Source: Pseudomonas nabeulensis | GTDB lineage: Bacteria > Pseudomonadota > Gammaproteobacteria > Pseudomonadales > Pseudomonadaceae | DNA length: 64,000 nt | Assembly (NCBI RefSeq): GCF_004682045.1 | Contig: NZ_QUZT01000013.1 | Location: 1 to 64,000 of the forward strand | Direction of reading: 5' to 3' | Part shown: positions 8,163-16,504 of the stretch, piece by piece | Layout: each line of letters begins with the position of its first letter | How positions within the stretch are numbered: position 1 is the first letter of the stretch | The notes under the pieces: generated by a model | What the model was told of the DNA's origin: nothing | The model's input: the letters and a program-made list of their open reading frames with translations, nothing else | Database searches by the model: none | Translations under genes and position numbers: made by a program

Positions 8163-9047
8163 TTGAACAGCCAGTGCCCCCGTATTCTTTTCCTCATCCC
8201 TTACTTTGGCTGCTGGCCGTTCTGGATGCCGTTTTTTCTCGAAAGTTGCCGACACAATGCGGATATCGACTGGTTGCTGTTCAGCGACTGCCCGATACCG
8301 GACAACGTACCGGGTAACGTCAGGATTGAACCTATTTCGTTTACCGATTACTGCGCACTGGTTTCACAGCGGTTGAATCTCAAGTTTGCGCCTCAGGCTG
8401 CGTATAAGTTGTGCGACATCAAGCCTGCACTCGGTTATATCCATGCTGACCGCCTCACTGGCTATGACTTCTGGGCGTTCGGTGACCTGGACCTGATCTA
8501 CGGCAACCTGCGCCGGTATTTCACTGCCGAACGGTTGGCGGGCTATGACTTGTTTTCGACCCATGAGCGACGGGTTGCCGGGCATCTGTGCCTGATGCGC
8601 AATACCGCAAAAAAGCGCCAAGTGTTTATGCAGATCAAAGATTGGGAGGCGCGCTTCACTGATCAAGCGCATCATGCGCTGGATGAAGGTGCTTTCAGCC
8701 GAATCTTTTTGTGGCGTAAGAACTTTCCCAAGCCATTGTTCGACCTGGTGGGCAAGTTCAACCCATGGCGCCGTCGCAGTGAATTCACCGAGGCGTTCAG
8801 CACGCCGGGTGGCGTGATCAAATGGCATGACGGCACTGATCGTTTTCCGCACCAGTGGTTCTGGAATGACGGTCACCTGACCAACGACAGGGATGGCGAC
8901 CGGGAATTTCCGTATTTTCATTTTGTCTGCTGGAAACGTAATCAGTGGCCGTTGATGCCGCAACCCAGTGTGGAGTACATCGAGACATTGGCCGCCGAGT
9001 CGTCCTGGGTTGTTGATGCCACCGGTTTCCATCGAGGAGAGTTATGA
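8163..9047 (+). CDS. DUF6625-like protein, probable glycosyltransferase
   Basis: A 294-residue protein resembling the DUF6625 family, which looks like a GT-A glycosyltransferase. It opens with a beta-strand (RILFLIPYFGCWPFW), has DWLLFSD, and carries a DXD-like element in FWAFGDLDLIYGNL (about 103-116) that could hold the metal and nucleotide-sugar phosphates. No signal peptide or membrane segment is seen. The start is TTG 8163, the most upstream start supported. The 3' end overlaps the next GT gene by four bases (ATGA). P. aeruginosa has no gene here between dnpA (PA5002) and ssg (PA5001), so this is an extra gene. Two counted 60-base stretches (8221-8280, 8341-8400) are 48-52% G+C, against about 67% for 9181-9240, consistent with acquisition. 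Donor and acceptor are unknown. Confidence 0.78.
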   Translation: MNSQCPRILFLIPYFGCWPFWMPFFLESCRHNADIDWLLFSDCPIPDNVPGNVRIEPISFTDYCALVSQRLNLKFAPQAAYKLCDIKPALGYIHADRLTGYDFWAFGDLDLIYGNLRRYFTAERLAGYDLFSTHERRVAGHLCLMRNTAKKRQVFMQIKDWEARFTDQAHHALDEGAFSRIFLWRKNFPKPLFDLVGKFNPWRRRSEFTEAFSTPGGVIKWHDGTDRFPHQWFWNDGHLTNDRDGDREFPYFHFVCWKRNQWPLMPQPSVEYIETLAAESSWVVDATGFHRGEL

Positions 9048-10198
9048 GTCGGCGCTTCAAGGTCCTGCAATTGCAGCCGGACTACAATGTTAAATCCCAT
9101 GATTTCGCCGACTTGGCCGAACAGATCGTTAAGGCATTGCCTGCGGACCGCTATGAAGTCACCGCCGCGTTTTTGCGCGGGCGGCCAGGGCCTGGCGAGC
9201 CGGTCAGTCGTGCGTCCAAGTCGGTCTACTTCGAGTTCTCTGACAAGTCACTCAAGGGCTTGCGCCTGCGTGCCATGTGGCAGCTGTATCAGTTCTGCCG
9301 CAAGAACCAGTTTGATGTGGTGGTGTGCAACCGCTTCAAGCCGGTCAATATGATGTTGCAACTGAACCGCTGGTTGAAGATTCCGCTCTGCATCGGAATC
9401 TCCCACGGCTTCGGCGAGTATGACCGCCTCTACCGCCGCAAGCAGGCGCAGCGTTGGATCGATGAACACTGGCGTTTTGTCGGCGTCTCCCCGGCGGTCA
9501 AGCAGTACCTGCTGGACTGCCAGTGCGGGTTTACCGATCACAACACCTACGCGATTACCAACGCCATCGACATCGAGCAGGCCGAAGCCTTGCAGCACCC
9601 GCGTGAGCGCGCGCGGGAATTGCTGGGCATCGACCCTTCGGTTCGTTTGATTGGCGCCTTGGGGCGGCTGGTGCCGGTCAAAGGCCACACCTATTTATTG
9701 CAGGCATTTGCCGCACTCAAGGACAAATACCCCACGGCCCAGCTTGCCATCATTGGCGCGGGGCGCGAGGAGTCCAACCTGGCGGCGCAAATCCACAGCC
9801 TTGGCCTGGAAGGACGCGTGCATTTGTTGGGCTTCAAGGAAAATGCACTGCAATACGTACGGGCCTTTGATATCTGGGCGATGCCTTCGTTGGCCGAAGG
9901 CCTGGGATTGGCGTTGCTGGAAGGCATGAGCGGTCGCTTGCCGGTGATTGCCTCCAGCGTGCCAGCCATGCTGCCGCTGATTCAAGGCGCGGGCGGCCTG
10001 GCCGTGGAGCCGGCCAACGTTGCCGAGCTGACCCAGGCACTCGACACCTACCTGGCCCTCTCCGATGAGGCGCTTGCACAGAAGGGCGAGCAGGCCTACC
10101 AGTATCTTCAGGCAGAACACGATATTGAGGTGTTCCGCCAGGAATACCTGGAATTGATTGAATCAGGGCTGGCCCAGGCATGCAGGAACAACGTATGA
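9044..10198 (+). CDS. GT4 glycosyltransferase (Ssg-like)
   Basis: A 384-residue GT-B, GT4-family enzyme. The acceptor domain has CNRFKPVNMM and GISHGFGEYDRLYRRK. The donor domain starts near LIGALGRLVPVKGH and ends with the EX7E-type motif EGLGLALLEGMSGRLPVIAS near residue 284. By position it corresponds to PA5001 (ssg), a cell-surface-sugar glycosyltransferase that affects LPS and exopolysaccharide in pseudomonads. It shares several motifs with the GT4 at 4667 (FS-K followed by GL-L, NRFKP/HRFKP, H-FG-Y), so the pair likely arose by duplication. It overlaps both flanking genes by four bases. Confidence 0.88.
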   Translation: MSRRFKVLQLQPDYNVKSHDFADLAEQIVKALPADRYEVTAAFLRGRPGPGEPVSRASKSVYFEFSDKSLKGLRLRAMWQLYQFCRKNQFDVVVCNRFKPVNMMLQLNRWLKIPLCIGISHGFGEYDRLYRRKQAQRWIDEHWRFVGVSPAVKQYLLDCQCGFTDHNTYAITNAIDIEQAEALQHPRERARELLGIDPSVRLIGALGRLVPVKGHTYLLQAFAALKDKYPTAQLAIIGAGREESNLAAQIHSLGLEGRVHLLGFKENALQYVRAFDIWAMPSLAEGLGLALLEGMSGRLPVIASSVPAMLPLIQGAGGLAVEPANVAELTQALDTYLALSDEALAQKGEQAYQYLQAEHDIEVFRQEYLELIESGLAQACRNNV

Positions 10199-11079
10199 AT
10201 CAGAATCAGCCCTTGGTCACCGTGATCATTGCGTCTTATAACCATGCTCCGTACATCGAACAGAGCATCCTCAGCGTATTGAACCAGACGTATCCCAATA
10301 TCGAGCTGTTGGTGATTGACGACGGGTCGACGGATGACAGTGTCGAACGCATTCGTCAGTTGCAGGAAAGCCATGGCTTCGACTTTCGTGTCCAGCAGAA
10401 CCAAGGCCTGACCAATACGCTCAATGGCGCGGTTGCACGGTCGCAAGGCCCGTTGATCGTGCCGTTCGGCTCGGATGACATCATGCTGCCGGAGCGCATT
10501 GCGACCCAGGTGGAATACATGGATGGCAAGCCGGAAGTCGGGATCTGCGCGGGGAATATCGAGCTGATCGACGCGCAGGGTGAGCTGTTCCCTGAAAAGT
10601 ACCAGCGCCGCGACGTCCCTTTCCGTCGCCTGGACTTCGACGATATGTTCATGGAGCGCAAGCCTTATCCGCCGGCGCCCACCCTGATGATCCGGCGCGA
10701 GGCGCTGGAAAAGGTCGGCGGGTTCGATCCCGAGATCCGTCTTGAAGACTTGTTGATCGAGTTGAAGATCACCCGCGCCGGGTACTTCATCGATGGCCTG
10801 AACGTGCTGATGGCCCGCTACCGCAAGCACGCCACCAACTCGTACAAGAATCATCGATTCATGATCGACAATATTCTGCGGTCCTACGCGTTGTTCAGTG
10901 ACCACCCGCAGTATGACGCGGTGCGCTACAAGTTCCTCAGCTCCATGTTCCTCAAGACGTCCAACCGCAACCGTGCGTTGGCGCGGGAGCTGCTGGCGCA
11001 GATCCCGTTCAAGGCGTGGAACAAGAAAACCTGGCGTGGTCTGGCGAGGTTGTATCTTTCGCCGCTGGAACGCGACTGA
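10195..11079 (+). CDS. GT2 glycosyltransferase (WapR-like)
   Basis: A 294-residue GT-A, family 2 glycosyltransferase. The N-terminus VTVIIASYNHAPYIEQSI is the nucleotide-binding strand, followed by LLVIDDGSTDDS and then the DXD-type FGSDDIMLPE. The start is taken at ATG 10195 because AGGA at 10182-10185 is well spaced and the ATGA overlap with the preceding stop matches the rest of the operon; an in-frame ATG at 10180 is possible. In P. aeruginosa the gene here is wapR (PA5000), the rhamnosyltransferase that makes the core form that accepts O antigen. The same role is inferred by position, next to the ligase gene. This is the last rightward gene of the block. Confidence 0.85.
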   Translation: MNQNQPLVTVIIASYNHAPYIEQSILSVLNQTYPNIELLVIDDGSTDDSVERIRQLQESHGFDFRVQQNQGLTNTLNGAVARSQGPLIVPFGSDDIMLPERIATQVEYMDGKPEVGICAGNIELIDAQGELFPEKYQRRDVPFRRLDFDDMFMERKPYPPAPTLMIRREALEKVGGFDPEIRLEDLLIELKITRAGYFIDGLNVLMARYRKHATNSYKNHRFMIDNILRSYALFSDHPQYDAVRYKFLSSMFLKTSNRNRALARELLAQIPFKAWNKKTWRGLARLYLSPLERD

Positions 11080-11087
11080 GACTGCGC

Positions 11088-11114
11088 GGGTGCGCCCTGG
11101 TTGAGGGCGCACCC
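11088..11114. terminator. Strong hairpin between convergent genes
   Basis: A perfect 11-bp inverted repeat (GGGTGCGCCCT / AGGGCGCACCC) with a five-base loop fills the 45-base gap between the rightward GT2 and leftward waaL genes. Neither side has a clear T run, so termination efficiency is uncertain, though the position fits a shared bidirectional terminator. Confidence 0.55.
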
Positions 11115-11124
11115 AATTGGCCCG

Positions 11125-12978
11125 TCAGTTGGCGGGACGGGGAAGGGCCTGGACGTGTTCCTGGATCTTCGTCGTGGCTTGCGCTGATGCAACCGACGCA
11201 TACCCCTTGAGCAGCTGTTCGAAGTGAGCTTCGAACAGCCAGTTGCGATCCTGCGGGTAGCGTTGCATGTGCTTCAAGTTGCGCTGGCGCAACGTGCTGC
11301 GCAGTGCCGATGGGTAAATACGCATGTCGGCCACGTCGATCAGGCCGAACTGGCCGTCGTCCAGGATCAACACATTGCCCAGGTGCAGGGAGCGGAAGTA
11401 AACGCCGTTCTCGTGCAGTTGGGCGATAAATCGGCCAAACCGCTCGATCAACGACTCACGCAGGCTGCTGTCCAGGCCTTGCAGGGCCTGGCGCAAGGTC
11501 CGGCCCGGGAGCGGCTGATAGCGCACGGCGCTGCTGCCATCCTGCAAGCTATACAGGTCAAGGATGTGCGGCGCGGGAATATCCAGCTGTCGCAGTTGTT
11601 CACAGTTGCTGGCGAAGCGTTCCGAGTAAGGGGTGAACGCGCCGGAGGTGTACCAGCGACGAGCCCGGAACAGCTTCAGGAACGTGCCGTCTTCAAGGCG
11701 CAGGACTTTCGGTCCAAGACCATCTTCCTCAATCACCTCGGCACCGTTGCTCAAGGCTTCGAAAGCCTGCGGCTTGGGTGTCTGCACCGGCATGCGCAGC
11801 AGGCTGCGACGGCGTTGGGCGATGCTCAGCCCGGCGAGCAGTGCCAGGGGAATCCACAGCAGGAACCAGTGCTCCTTGGGACGCGACAGAATGCCACCGC
11901 CTTCGGTCAGGCCGGCGCCGATGCCGTAGGCCAGCAAGGCGGAGGCCAGGATAAACAGGGGCTGTGCACGTTGCTTGAAGCCCTTGTACAGCCCGAAGCC
12001 CAGCATGAAGACCCATGGGATAAAGCCGATGATGCCCACGTAATAGAGCACACCGAGGGCGAAGCTATGGGGTTCGCTTAATGTCCATTCTGTAGGGTTC
12101 AAGGCCAGTGTGGAGTTAAAGCTGTGGCCAATCAGGGGGTGGTCGGCAATCAGATGCAGCGTCATGCTCCACAACTGCAGGCGGTACGAACTGCCGCGTT
12201 CGGTGATCGCTTCGGGATAGAACAGAAGCAGCGCAGCGGCGCTGATCACCAGGGTGGCGATCATCAGTGCGCTACGGCGATTGCGGCTGACAAACGCTAT
12301 CCACACGGCGGCCAGTACCAGCGCAACCAGCGGTGTGCGAGAGCCGGTGGCCAGGACGGCGAGTGTCATGATCGCCAGCGCAGGAACGCTGAACCACAGC
12401 ACCTGCAGGCGCTGGGTCGTGGTGCACACATAGAGCCAGTAGATACAAAAGAAGCCAAAGAGATGGGAGCTGAGCAGCGGGTTATCCAGCGCGCCAAGGC
12501 CACCGATCATGCGCATACCCGGCTCAAAGCCTTTGGCGAATGCCACCAGGTTGCACGCGCACACCACGAGGGCAATCACCGCAGCACTGAAGAAGATCGG
12601 TTTGATCAGCTCGTTGCGGTAGTGCAGCAACAGCCCGCAGCCGGCGAACAGCATGAAGGTGTGCAGCGGCCGTTTGAACAGGTCGGAATCGGTGGTGGAT
12701 TCCGGGCTCCACAACAGGCTGAGCAGCGCCCAGGCGCAGAACGCCAAGAGTCCCAGTATCAGGGGTTCACGCAGCAGGTTCTTGAGTTCCCGCGGGCGCA
12801 GGCACAGCAGCACCAGGGTGGGTGCGCTGAACAGGACGTAATAGAACTTGTGCAGCACGTTGCGGTTGCCGGCGAAGAACAGCGCACTCAGGAGCAACAG
12901 CAAGCCAATGGGCAAAACCCAAAGGACCAGAAAGTCAAAAACGCGATTCGAGCCATAGGTAAGGCGCTTGGAGTGCAT
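11125..12978 (-). CDS. waaL: Bifunctional O-antigen ligase (WaaL) / kinase-like protein
   Basis: A 617-residue fusion. Residues 1 to about 395 form a polytopic O-antigen ligase: many hydrophobic helices, a large periplasmic loop (LIADHPLIGHSFNS) and the ligase motif SEPHSFALGVLYYVG, whose His matches the essential His of WaaL. It would transfer polymerised O antigen from undecaprenyl diphosphate to the lipid A core. Residues from about 400 onward resemble LPS/Kdo-kinase or APH-type folds, corresponding to the separate PA4998 next to waaL (PA4999) in P. aeruginosa. The kinase loop reads FRSLHLGNVLI at about 525-535, with Ser where HxD-type kinases have the catalytic Asp; the metal-binding Asp (GLIDVAD) is kept. 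Kinase activity is therefore uncertain. The gene is transcribed against both neighbours. Confidence 0.9.
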   Translation of the reverse strand: MHSKRLTYGSNRVFDFLVLWVLPIGLLLLLSALFFAGNRNVLHKFYYVLFSAPTLVLLCLRPRELKNLLREPLILGLLAFCAWALLSLLWSPESTTDSDLFKRPLHTFMLFAGCGLLLHYRNELIKPIFFSAAVIALVVCACNLVAFAKGFEPGMRMIGGLGALDNPLLSSHLFGFFCIYWLYVCTTTQRLQVLWFSVPALAIMTLAVLATGSRTPLVALVLAAVWIAFVSRNRRSALMIATLVISAAALLLFYPEAITERGSSYRLQLWSMTLHLIADHPLIGHSFNSTLALNPTEWTLSEPHSFALGVLYYVGIIGFIPWVFMLGFGLYKGFKQRAQPLFILASALLAYGIGAGLTEGGGILSRPKEHWFLLWIPLALLAGLSIAQRRRSLLRMPVQTPKPQAFEALSNGAEVIEEDGLGPKVLRLEDGTFLKLFRARRWYTSGAFTPYSERFASNCEQLRQLDIPAPHILDLYSLQDGSSAVRYQPLPGRTLRQALQGLDSSLRESLIERFGRFIAQLHENGVYFRSLHLGNVLILDDGQFGLIDVADMRIYPSALRSTLRQRNLKHMQRYPQDRNWLFEAHFEQLLKGYASVASAQATTKIQEHVQALPRPAN

Positions 12979-13031
12979 ACAGTAAAGCCATTCCGGTATA
13001 GAGAAAGCCGACCATCTTAAAGTAGTGGCTT

Positions 13032-13037
13032 TATAAT
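13032..13037 (+). promoter_or_regulatory. Candidate -10 box for msbA
   Basis: TATAAT lies 100 bases upstream of the preferred msbA start, in the 158-base gap after divergent waaL. The matching -35 is poor, so confidence is low. Confidence 0.3.
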
Positions 13038-13136
13038 GTCGTTGGTTGGATCCACATGGGCGCGGGTCACGCCGGGTGCAAGTACAACAGAGAAGCTGTG
13101 CTAAAGTCAGCCTCCTTTTTTAAAACGCCGCGTGAT

Positions 13137-14942
13137 ATGACCGACTCCAGTCCGAGCGCAAGCCCTTCGAGCTTGAAAATATACTTCCGCCTGCTCAGCT
13201 ACGTTAAGCCCTACGCCGGCTTGTTCATGCTGAGTATCGTCGGATTTCTGATTTTCGCGTCGACCCAGCCAATGCTGGGGTACATCCTCAAGTACTTCGT
13301 CGATGGCCTATCCAACCCCGAAGCAGTGCTGTTCCCCAGCGTACCGTTCCTGCGTGACCTGCAATTGCTGCAAGCCGTGCCCCTGCTGATCATTCTGATC
13401 GCGGCCTGGCAAGGCCTGGGCTCGTTCCTGGGTAACTACCTGTTGGCCAAGGTGTCCCTGGGCCTGGTCCACGACCTGCGCGTGCAACTGTTCAACAACC
13501 TGCTGACGCTGCCCAACCGCTACTTCGACAACCACAACTCCGGGCACCTGATCTCGCGCATCACCTTCAACGTGACCATGGTGACGGGCGCGGCGACCGA
13601 TGCGATCAAGGTGGTGATCCGCGAAGGCATGACGGTGATTTTCCTGTTTGCCTCGCTGTTGTTCATGAACTGGCGCCTGACGCTGGTGATGATCGCCATC
13701 CTGCCGCTGATTGCAGTGATGGTCAGCACGGCCAGCAAGAAATTCCGCAAGCAGAGCAAGAAGATCCAGGTGGCCATGGGGGATGTGACCCACGTCGCCT
13801 CCGAAACCATTCAGGGCTATCGCGTGGTGCGCAGCTTCGGGGGTGAAGTCTATGAAGAAAAACGCTTCCTCAAGGCCAGTCTGAGCAACACCGACAAACA
13901 ACTGCGCATGACCCGCACCGGGGCGATCTACACCCCGGCGCTGCAACTGGTGATCTACACCGCCATGGCCGTGCTGATGTTCCTGGTGCTTTACCTTCGT
14001 GGTGATGCCTCGGCGGGCGACATGGTGGCCTACATCACCCTGGCCGGCCTGTTGCCCAAGCCGATCCGCCAACTGTCGGAAGTCAGCTCGACCATCCAGA
14101 AGGGTGTGGCCGGTGCGGAAAGCATTTTCGAGCAGTTGGATGAAGAAAAAGAAATCGACCGTGGCACTGTCGAGCGCGACAAGGTCAGTGGCCGCCTGGA
14201 AGTGCGCAACCTGAACTTCACCTATCCGGGCACCGAGCGCAAAGTGCTCAAGGACATCAACTTTACCGCCGAACCCGGCCAGATGATCGCCCTGGTGGGC
14301 CGCTCCGGCAGCGGCAAGTCGACCCTGGCCAGCCTGATTCCACGTTTCTACCACCATGAAAGCGGTGAGATCCTGCTCGATGGTGTCGAAATCGAAGACT
14401 ACAAACTGCTCAACCTGCGCAAGCACATCGCCCAGGTGACCCAGCATGTCACGCTGTTCAGCGACACCGTGACCAACAACATCGCCTACGGCGACCTGGC
14501 CGGTGCACCACGGGCTGATGTCGAGGCGGCGGCGGCAGACGCCTATGCCAAGGACTTTATCGACCAGTTGCCAAAAGGCTTCGATACCCCGGTCGGTGAA
14601 AACGGTGTGCTGTTGTCCGGCGGTCAACGCCAACGCCTGGCCATTGCCCGAGCCCTGCTGAAGAACGCGCCATTGCTGATCCTCGACGAGGCCACCTCGG
14701 CCCTCGACACCGAGTCCGAGCGGCATATTCAAGGGGCCCTGGACAAAGTCATGCAGGGCCGCACCACCCTGGTGATCGCGCACCGCTTGTCCACCATCGA
14801 GAAAGCCGACCTGATTCTGGTGATGGACGACGGACGGATTGTCGAGCGTGGTACACACGCCGAGCTGCTGGCACAGAACGGCTATTACGCCCGCCTGCAC
14901 GCCATGGGCCTGGACGAACCCGTAGCGGCCAGCATCACCTGA
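13137..14942 (+). CDS. msbA: Lipid A / core-LPS flippase MsbA (ABC exporter)
   Basis: A 601-residue homodimeric ABC half-transporter that flips lipid A-core across the inner membrane before O-antigen ligation. The N-terminal half holds six membrane helices (starting KPYAGLFMLSIVGFLIF). The ATPase has Walker A GRSGSGKST at about 388, the signature LSGGQRQR near 493 and Walker B LLILDEATSALD near 514, followed by the H-loop IAHRLST. The open frame extends to 13056, but ATG 13137 (MTDSSPS) gives the usual MsbA length; the 27 extra residues do not look conserved. It is followed by an intrinsic terminator and so appears monocistronic. Its place between waaL and hldE matches P. aeruginosa. Confidence 0.96.
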   Translation: MTDSSPSASPSSLKIYFRLLSYVKPYAGLFMLSIVGFLIFASTQPMLGYILKYFVDGLSNPEAVLFPSVPFLRDLQLLQAVPLLIILIAAWQGLGSFLGNYLLAKVSLGLVHDLRVQLFNNLLTLPNRYFDNHNSGHLISRITFNVTMVTGAATDAIKVVIREGMTVIFLFASLLFMNWRLTLVMIAILPLIAVMVSTASKKFRKQSKKIQVAMGDVTHVASETIQGYRVVRSFGGEVYEEKRFLKASLSNTDKQLRMTRTGAIYTPALQLVIYTAMAVLMFLVLYLRGDASAGDMVAYITLAGLLPKPIRQLSEVSSTIQKGVAGAESIFEQLDEEKEIDRGTVERDKVSGRLEVRNLNFTYPGTERKVLKDINFTAEPGQMIALVGRSGSGKSTLASLIPRFYHHESGEILLDGVEIEDYKLLNLRKHIAQVTQHVTLFSDTVTNNIAYGDLAGAPRADVEAAAADAYAKDFIDQLPKGFDTPVGENGVLLSGGQRQRLAIARALLKNAPLLILDEATSALDTESERHIQGALDKVMQGRTTLVIAHRLSTIEKADLILVMDDGRIVERGTHAELLAQNGYYARLHAMGLDEPVAASIT

Positions 14943-14946
14943 TGAG

Positions 14947-14975
14947 CCTGGGGCGTGCAATGCGCCCCGGTTTTT
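14947..14975 (+). terminator. Rho-independent terminator of msbA
   Basis: GGGGCG/CGCCCC stem-loop directly followed by TTTTT, six bases after the msbA stop codon. Confidence 0.85.
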
Positions 14976-15095
14976 GTGTCGAGAACCCTACAGTCTTGAC
15001 CAACGTTAAATAGTTCGCTGCCTATCGTTTGTTATGTTGGCCCCCTCGATTCGAATGACGAACGAGAGGGCTAACCTTCTTGCGTAGGGAATGAA

Positions 15096-15800
15096 ATGTT
15101 TCAACGTCTGTTCTGGAAACTCCTTCCCAAACCCCAGAGGGAATTTCTGCTGGGACGTTTGTCGGTGGTGGACCGACAGGCGGTAAACAAATCCCTGTCT
15201 TCGGTGATCACGCTGCCTGCCTCCTTCGAGCGGCACCAGTGTGTGTTTATCCATGTGCCCAAGTGCGCCGGCAGCAGTGTGTGTGCCGCGTTGCTCGACG
15301 GGCGCAGGCCGGGGCATTTGCCGTACTACTGGTATCAGCAACAATTCCCCGAGCACTGCGCGCGCAGTTTCAAGTTTGCCTTCGTGCGTGACCCCCTGGA
15401 GCGCGCCTACTCGGCCTATACCTTCCTGCGCGGCAACGGGGTGGGCGGCCGCGACGTTCAAGCCCGGCAACTGGTCTCGAGCTTTCGCGGTTTCGATAGC
15501 TTCGTTGCTGGCTGGCTGCATTCGGATAACGTGCGCCGCCAAATACACTTCGCCCCCCAGACCGATTTCCTGGTCGACCACATGGGCCGCATGGCCATGG
15601 ATTTCCTCGGGCGCCAGGAATCGTTGCAACACGACTTCCAGCACTTGTGCGAACGCCTTGGCGTGGACGCCTCCCTGCCCCATTTAAATGTCTCCCTTGA
15701 ACGGCGCAGTGAGCCGGTGAGGGATTTTTGCACCGCCCGCACCCGCCGCCTGATCAGACGAGCCTACCAACGTGACTACGAGGTCCTGGGTTATGAATAG
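15096..15800 (+). CDS. Sulfotransferase (Sulfotransfer_2 type)
   Basis: A 234-residue cytoplasmic PAPS-dependent sulfotransferase. The 5'-phosphosulfate loop is FIHVPKCAGSS at residues 51-61. The 3'-phosphate-binding segment is FVRDPLERAYSAYTF at 96-110, with the Arg and Ser expected for PAPS. The size and motifs fit the carbohydrate sulfotransferase superfamily (Sulfotransfer_2), which moves sulfate to sugar hydroxyls. There is no signal peptide, so the acceptor would be a cytoplasmic glycan intermediate. An APS kinase gene overlaps its end, giving a local PAPS supply. Position between msbA and hldE suggests a core or O-antigen sugar as acceptor, but this is inference; Nod-factor-like or lipid acceptors are alternatives. 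P. aeruginosa has no equivalent here to my knowledge. Confidence 0.85.
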   Translation: MFQRLFWKLLPKPQREFLLGRLSVVDRQAVNKSLSSVITLPASFERHQCVFIHVPKCAGSSVCAALLDGRRPGHLPYYWYQQQFPEHCARSFKFAFVRDPLERAYSAYTFLRGNGVGGRDVQARQLVSSFRGFDSFVAGWLHSDNVRRQIHFAPQTDFLVDHMGRMAMDFLGRQESLQHDFQHLCERLGVDASLPHLNVSLERRSEPVRDFCTARTRRLIRRAYQRDYEVLGYE

Positions 15801-16401
15801 CCAGTCGCTTTCCAGTGGTACTACGTCCATCCGCCCTTTTGCCTTGTCGTTGCCCGTGGCGGCGAGGGCGGCGCTCAAGCACCAGCAACCTTGCTGCCTG
15901 TGGCTGACGGGGTTGTCGGGGTCCGGCAAGTCGACCCTGGCCAATGCGTTGGAAATCCAGCTCAACGAGCAAGGCCGCCACACCTACGTGCTCGACGGCG
16001 ATAACCTGCGCACCGGTTTGTGCAATGACCTGGGCATGACCGATGCGGCGCGCAAGGAAAATATCCGGCGCATCGGCGAAGTGGCGCGGTTGATGGTGGA
16101 TGCGGGATTGATTGTGATTGTTTCGGCGATCTCGCCGTTCAGTGTTGATCGGGCGACCGCCAAGGCGCTGTTCGGGCCGGGGCAGTTCTTCGAGGTCTAC
16201 ATCAGCACACCGTTCGACGTGTGCGCACGGCGCGACCCCAAAGGCTTGTATCGCCTGGCGTTGGAAGGGCGCATCAAAGCGTTCACAGGCCTGGACAGTC
16301 CCTATGAAGCGCCGCTCAGCGCGGACTGCGAGATCAACACCGACGAGGTCGAGTTGGCGGATGCCGTGGACCATATCCTGGCGGCCTTGTTTAAAAATTG
16401 A
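15793..16401 (+). CDS. cysC: Adenylyl-sulfate (APS) kinase
   Basis: A 202-residue APS kinase, ATP + APS giving PAPS + ADP. The P-loop GLSGSGKST is at 40-48, LDGDNLR at 67-73, RRIGEVARLM at 92-101, the phosphoserine-loop equivalent SAISPF at 111-116, and the C-terminal lid motif KGLYRLALEG with FTGLDSPYE. All family landmarks are intact. The start is ATG 15793, because GAGG at 15780-15783 is ideally spaced and the eight-base overlap with the sulfotransferase stop implies coupled translation; an upstream in-frame GTG (15772) is less likely. It stands alone, not fused to CysN, and no sulfurylase genes are nearby, so APS must come from elsewhere. Its likely job is to feed the adjacent sulfotransferase. 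Confidence 0.93.
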   Translation: MNSQSLSSGTTSIRPFALSLPVAARAALKHQQPCCLWLTGLSGSGKSTLANALEIQLNEQGRHTYVLDGDNLRTGLCNDLGMTDAARKENIRRIGEVARLMVDAGLIVIVSAISPFSVDRATAKALFGPGQFFEVYISTPFDVCARRDPKGLYRLALEGRIKAFTGLDSPYEAPLSADCEINTDEVELADAVDHILAALFKN

Positions 16402-16504
16402 TCAGTTATGCAACCCGATGTCTTACAGATAAAGCTCTCGAACTAGGCAGCGCTCACCCTGTGCTAATATCGCGCCCCTGTTCATTTTGTATGTGGGTTG
16501 CTCC

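Noticed and set aside
13056..13136. 27-codon N-terminal extension of msbA
   Set aside because: The extension lacks a plausible ribosome site and is not typical of MsbA; ATG 13137 gives the usual length.
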